NCBI RefSeq assembly: GCF_024198255.1
Contig: NZ_JAJVKW010000023.1
Span: forward strand, 86,553-150,552
Reading direction: 5' to 3'
DNA: 64,000 bases
Source: Myxococcus guangdongensis
GTDB taxonomy: Bacteria > Myxococcota > Myxococcia > Myxococcales > Myxococcaceae
Shown here: positions 62,954 through 64,000 of the stretch, piece after piece
Position numbering within the stretch: the first letter of the stretch is position 1
Layout of the letters: each line of letters opens with the position of its first letter
The notes under the pieces: model-generated
What the model saw: the letters and a program-made list of their open reading frames with translations, nothing else
Database searches by the model: none
What the model was told of the DNA's origin: nothing
Translations under genes and position numbers: made by a program

Positions 62954-63844
62954 ATGGCTACCACGAAACCCGCCGGCGCCACCCTGCCCGGCATCACCCA
63001 CCACCAGGTCGACGTCAATGGAACCCAGTTGCACTACGTGTCGGCCGGCGCCACCGGCTCCCCTATCCTCCTCGTCCATGGCTTTCCCGAGTCCTGGTGG
63101 GCGTTCCACAAGCTGATTCCGCTGCTCGCCACGACACATCGGGTGTTCGCCGTTGACCTCCGCGGAATGGGCGACTCCAGCAACGCGGAGGGCGACTACG
63201 ACAGCAAGACCTCGGCCGAGGACCTCCACGCCCTCATCAACCATCTGGCCGTAGGGCCCGTGCACCTCACCGGGCAGGACTTCGCCGGCGCAACGGTCTT
63301 CCGCCTGGCGACCACCCACCCCAAAGACGTTCTCAGTTTCACTGCCATCGAGATGGGGCTCCCCGGCTTCGGCCTCGAGATGCTGGCAGACATCACCCAC
63401 GGAGGCAGTTGGCACATCGGTGTTCTCGCCTCTCCTGGCATCACCGAGATGCTTCTGACGGGTCGGGAGCGCGCATTCATCAGCCAGTTCGCCTTCCCAT
63501 CCATGACTGTAGTACCGGGCTCCATTACCGACACAGACATCGATGAATTCGTGCGCACGTACTCGCGCCCCAATGGCTTCCGCGGCGCTATCGGCCTCTA
63601 TCAGTCCATCCTCGCCGAAGGCGCGGAAATCAAAGCCCTCGCGAACACCGCACGCCTGACTGTCCCAGTTCTCGCCGTCGGTGCGGGGGGCGGCCAGTTC
63701 ACGTACAACACCATGTCGCAGGCAGCTGCCAGCGCCGTCGAATCCGTCATCCTCGAGGGAGTCGGCCACTACGCCGCCCTCGAAGCCCCCGACCGACTCG
63801 CCGTCGCAGTCCTCGATTTCGTCAAAAGAGTCGACGCCGACTGA
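62954..63844 (+). CDS. Alpha/beta hydrolase, epoxide-hydrolase-like
   Basis: 296 aa. Oxyanion motif HGFPESW (about 37-43), nucleophile elbow LTGQDFAGATVFRLA where Asp replaces the Ser of esterases as in epoxide hydrolases and haloalkane dehalogenases, and catalytic His in GVGHYAALEAP near the end. The W after HGFPES and the G-x-D-x-x-G elbow favour epoxide hydrolase. Substrate is unknown. The start is ATG 62954 with GGGAGC before it. Confidence 0.9.
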   Translation: MATTKPAGATLPGITHHQVDVNGTQLHYVSAGATGSPILLVHGFPESWWAFHKLIPLLATTHRVFAVDLRGMGDSSNAEGDYDSKTSAEDLHALINHLAVGPVHLTGQDFAGATVFRLATTHPKDVLSFTAIEMGLPGFGLEMLADITHGGSWHIGVLASPGITEMLLTGRERAFISQFAFPSMTVVPGSITDTDIDEFVRTYSRPNGFRGAIGLYQSILAEGAEIKALANTARLTVPVLAVGAGGGQFTYNTMSQAAASAVESVILEGVGHYAALEAPDRLAVAVLDFVKRVDAD

Positions 63845-63955
63845 CTCGATGGTGGGCGTGACGAGGGAGGAGCCCTAAACCAACGATCGTCATCGGCGAT
63901 CCCTTTACGGACCCGATGGGAGTAGCGGGACCAATCTACGGAAGGAGTCCTCTCG

Positions 63956-64000
63956 GTGGATGTCGAGCGTTCGCACTTCCGAGAGAACCTCCTCCATGAA
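63956..64000 (+). CDS. Possible start of a gene running off the window
   Basis: GTG at 63956 is preceded at 8 bp by AAGGAG, an excellent ribosome-binding site, and reads VDVERSHFRENLLHE to the edge. A second frame from ATG 63960 is also open. Too short to identify. Confidence 0.35.
   Translation, partial: MDVERSHFRENLLHE

Overview
The window is high-GC myxobacterial chromosome (Myxococcus/Corallococcus type, Cystobacterineae). The main evidence is an mglB-mglA pair with the Myxococcus signatures, including Thr78 of MglA in place of the usual Ras-family Asp. Glt/Nfs-like envelope proteins, eukaryotic-type Ser/Thr kinases and a shortened Wza plus beta-barrel export pair support this. Strong GC3 bias explains the many long antisense open frames, which were left out.

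Left part (1-10.9 kb): a housekeeping information-processing block. It runs TPR protein (5' end outside the window), serS, tRNA-Ser(UGA), tRNA-Ser(GCU), tRNA-Arg(ACG), tadA, tRNA-Ser(CGA), tRNA-Ser(GGA), SRP RNA, [inserted GT22-like membrane glycosyltransferase and a divergent PYROXD2-like oxidoreductase], dnaX, ybaB/ebfC, recR. All serine isoacceptors sit beside seryl-tRNA synthetase, and the TadA substrate tRNA lies directly before tadA. dnaX is split: a 401-aa gamma-like ORF, then a tau-like C-terminal half in the +1 frame.

10.9-33.7 kb: envelope and motility block. A leftward operon encodes a carboxypeptidase-regulatory-domain protein, a FecR-type lipoprotein and a Ser/Thr kinase with a periplasmic TonB/AgmX-like tail. 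Divergently, mglBA is followed by a Glt/Nfs-like complex (coiled-coil/TPR proteins, GltD-, GltE-, GltF- and GltG-like). A degenerate array of about 60-bp repeats with chained start/stop overlaps separates the GltD- and GltE-like genes. A cNMP-binding protein, a small secreted protein and a WzpB/WzaB-like polysaccharide export pair follow, then an ATP-grasp pair and a small basic protein.

33.7-40.3 kb: a leftward muropeptide-recycling operon (LD-carboxypeptidase, beta-lactamase-fold hydrolase, Mpl, TlpA-like thioredoxin, inositol monophosphatase), tRNA-Asn and an RsmB-like methyltransferase.

40.3-55.6 kb: a defence island with lower and more mixed GC. A six-gene leftward operon (hsdM-hsdS-hsdR, a fused methylase/specificity-like protein with an altered catalytic motif, a DUF3696-type AAA ATPase, a PLD-like protein) faces an RtcR-type CARF/sigma-54 activator. 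I found near-consensus sigma-54 promoters (-24/-12) facing outward on both sides of the activator gene, one before hsdM and one before a unit leading to a coiled-coil/PD-(D/E)XK-like protein. Each has TTAC/GTAA palindromes about 85-125 bp upstream, where enhancer-binding activators bind. This suggests one inducible, RNA- or nucleotide-sensing switch for a type I restriction system and its accessory effectors, and it is the most interesting system here.

55.6-64 kb: accessory tail with a three-domain secreted lipoprotein, an IS3 remnant, an SDR/NTF2-like pair with a divergent LysR regulator, a small Cys-containing protein, a decayed LysR gene, an alpha/beta hydrolase and the possible start of another gene at the right edge.
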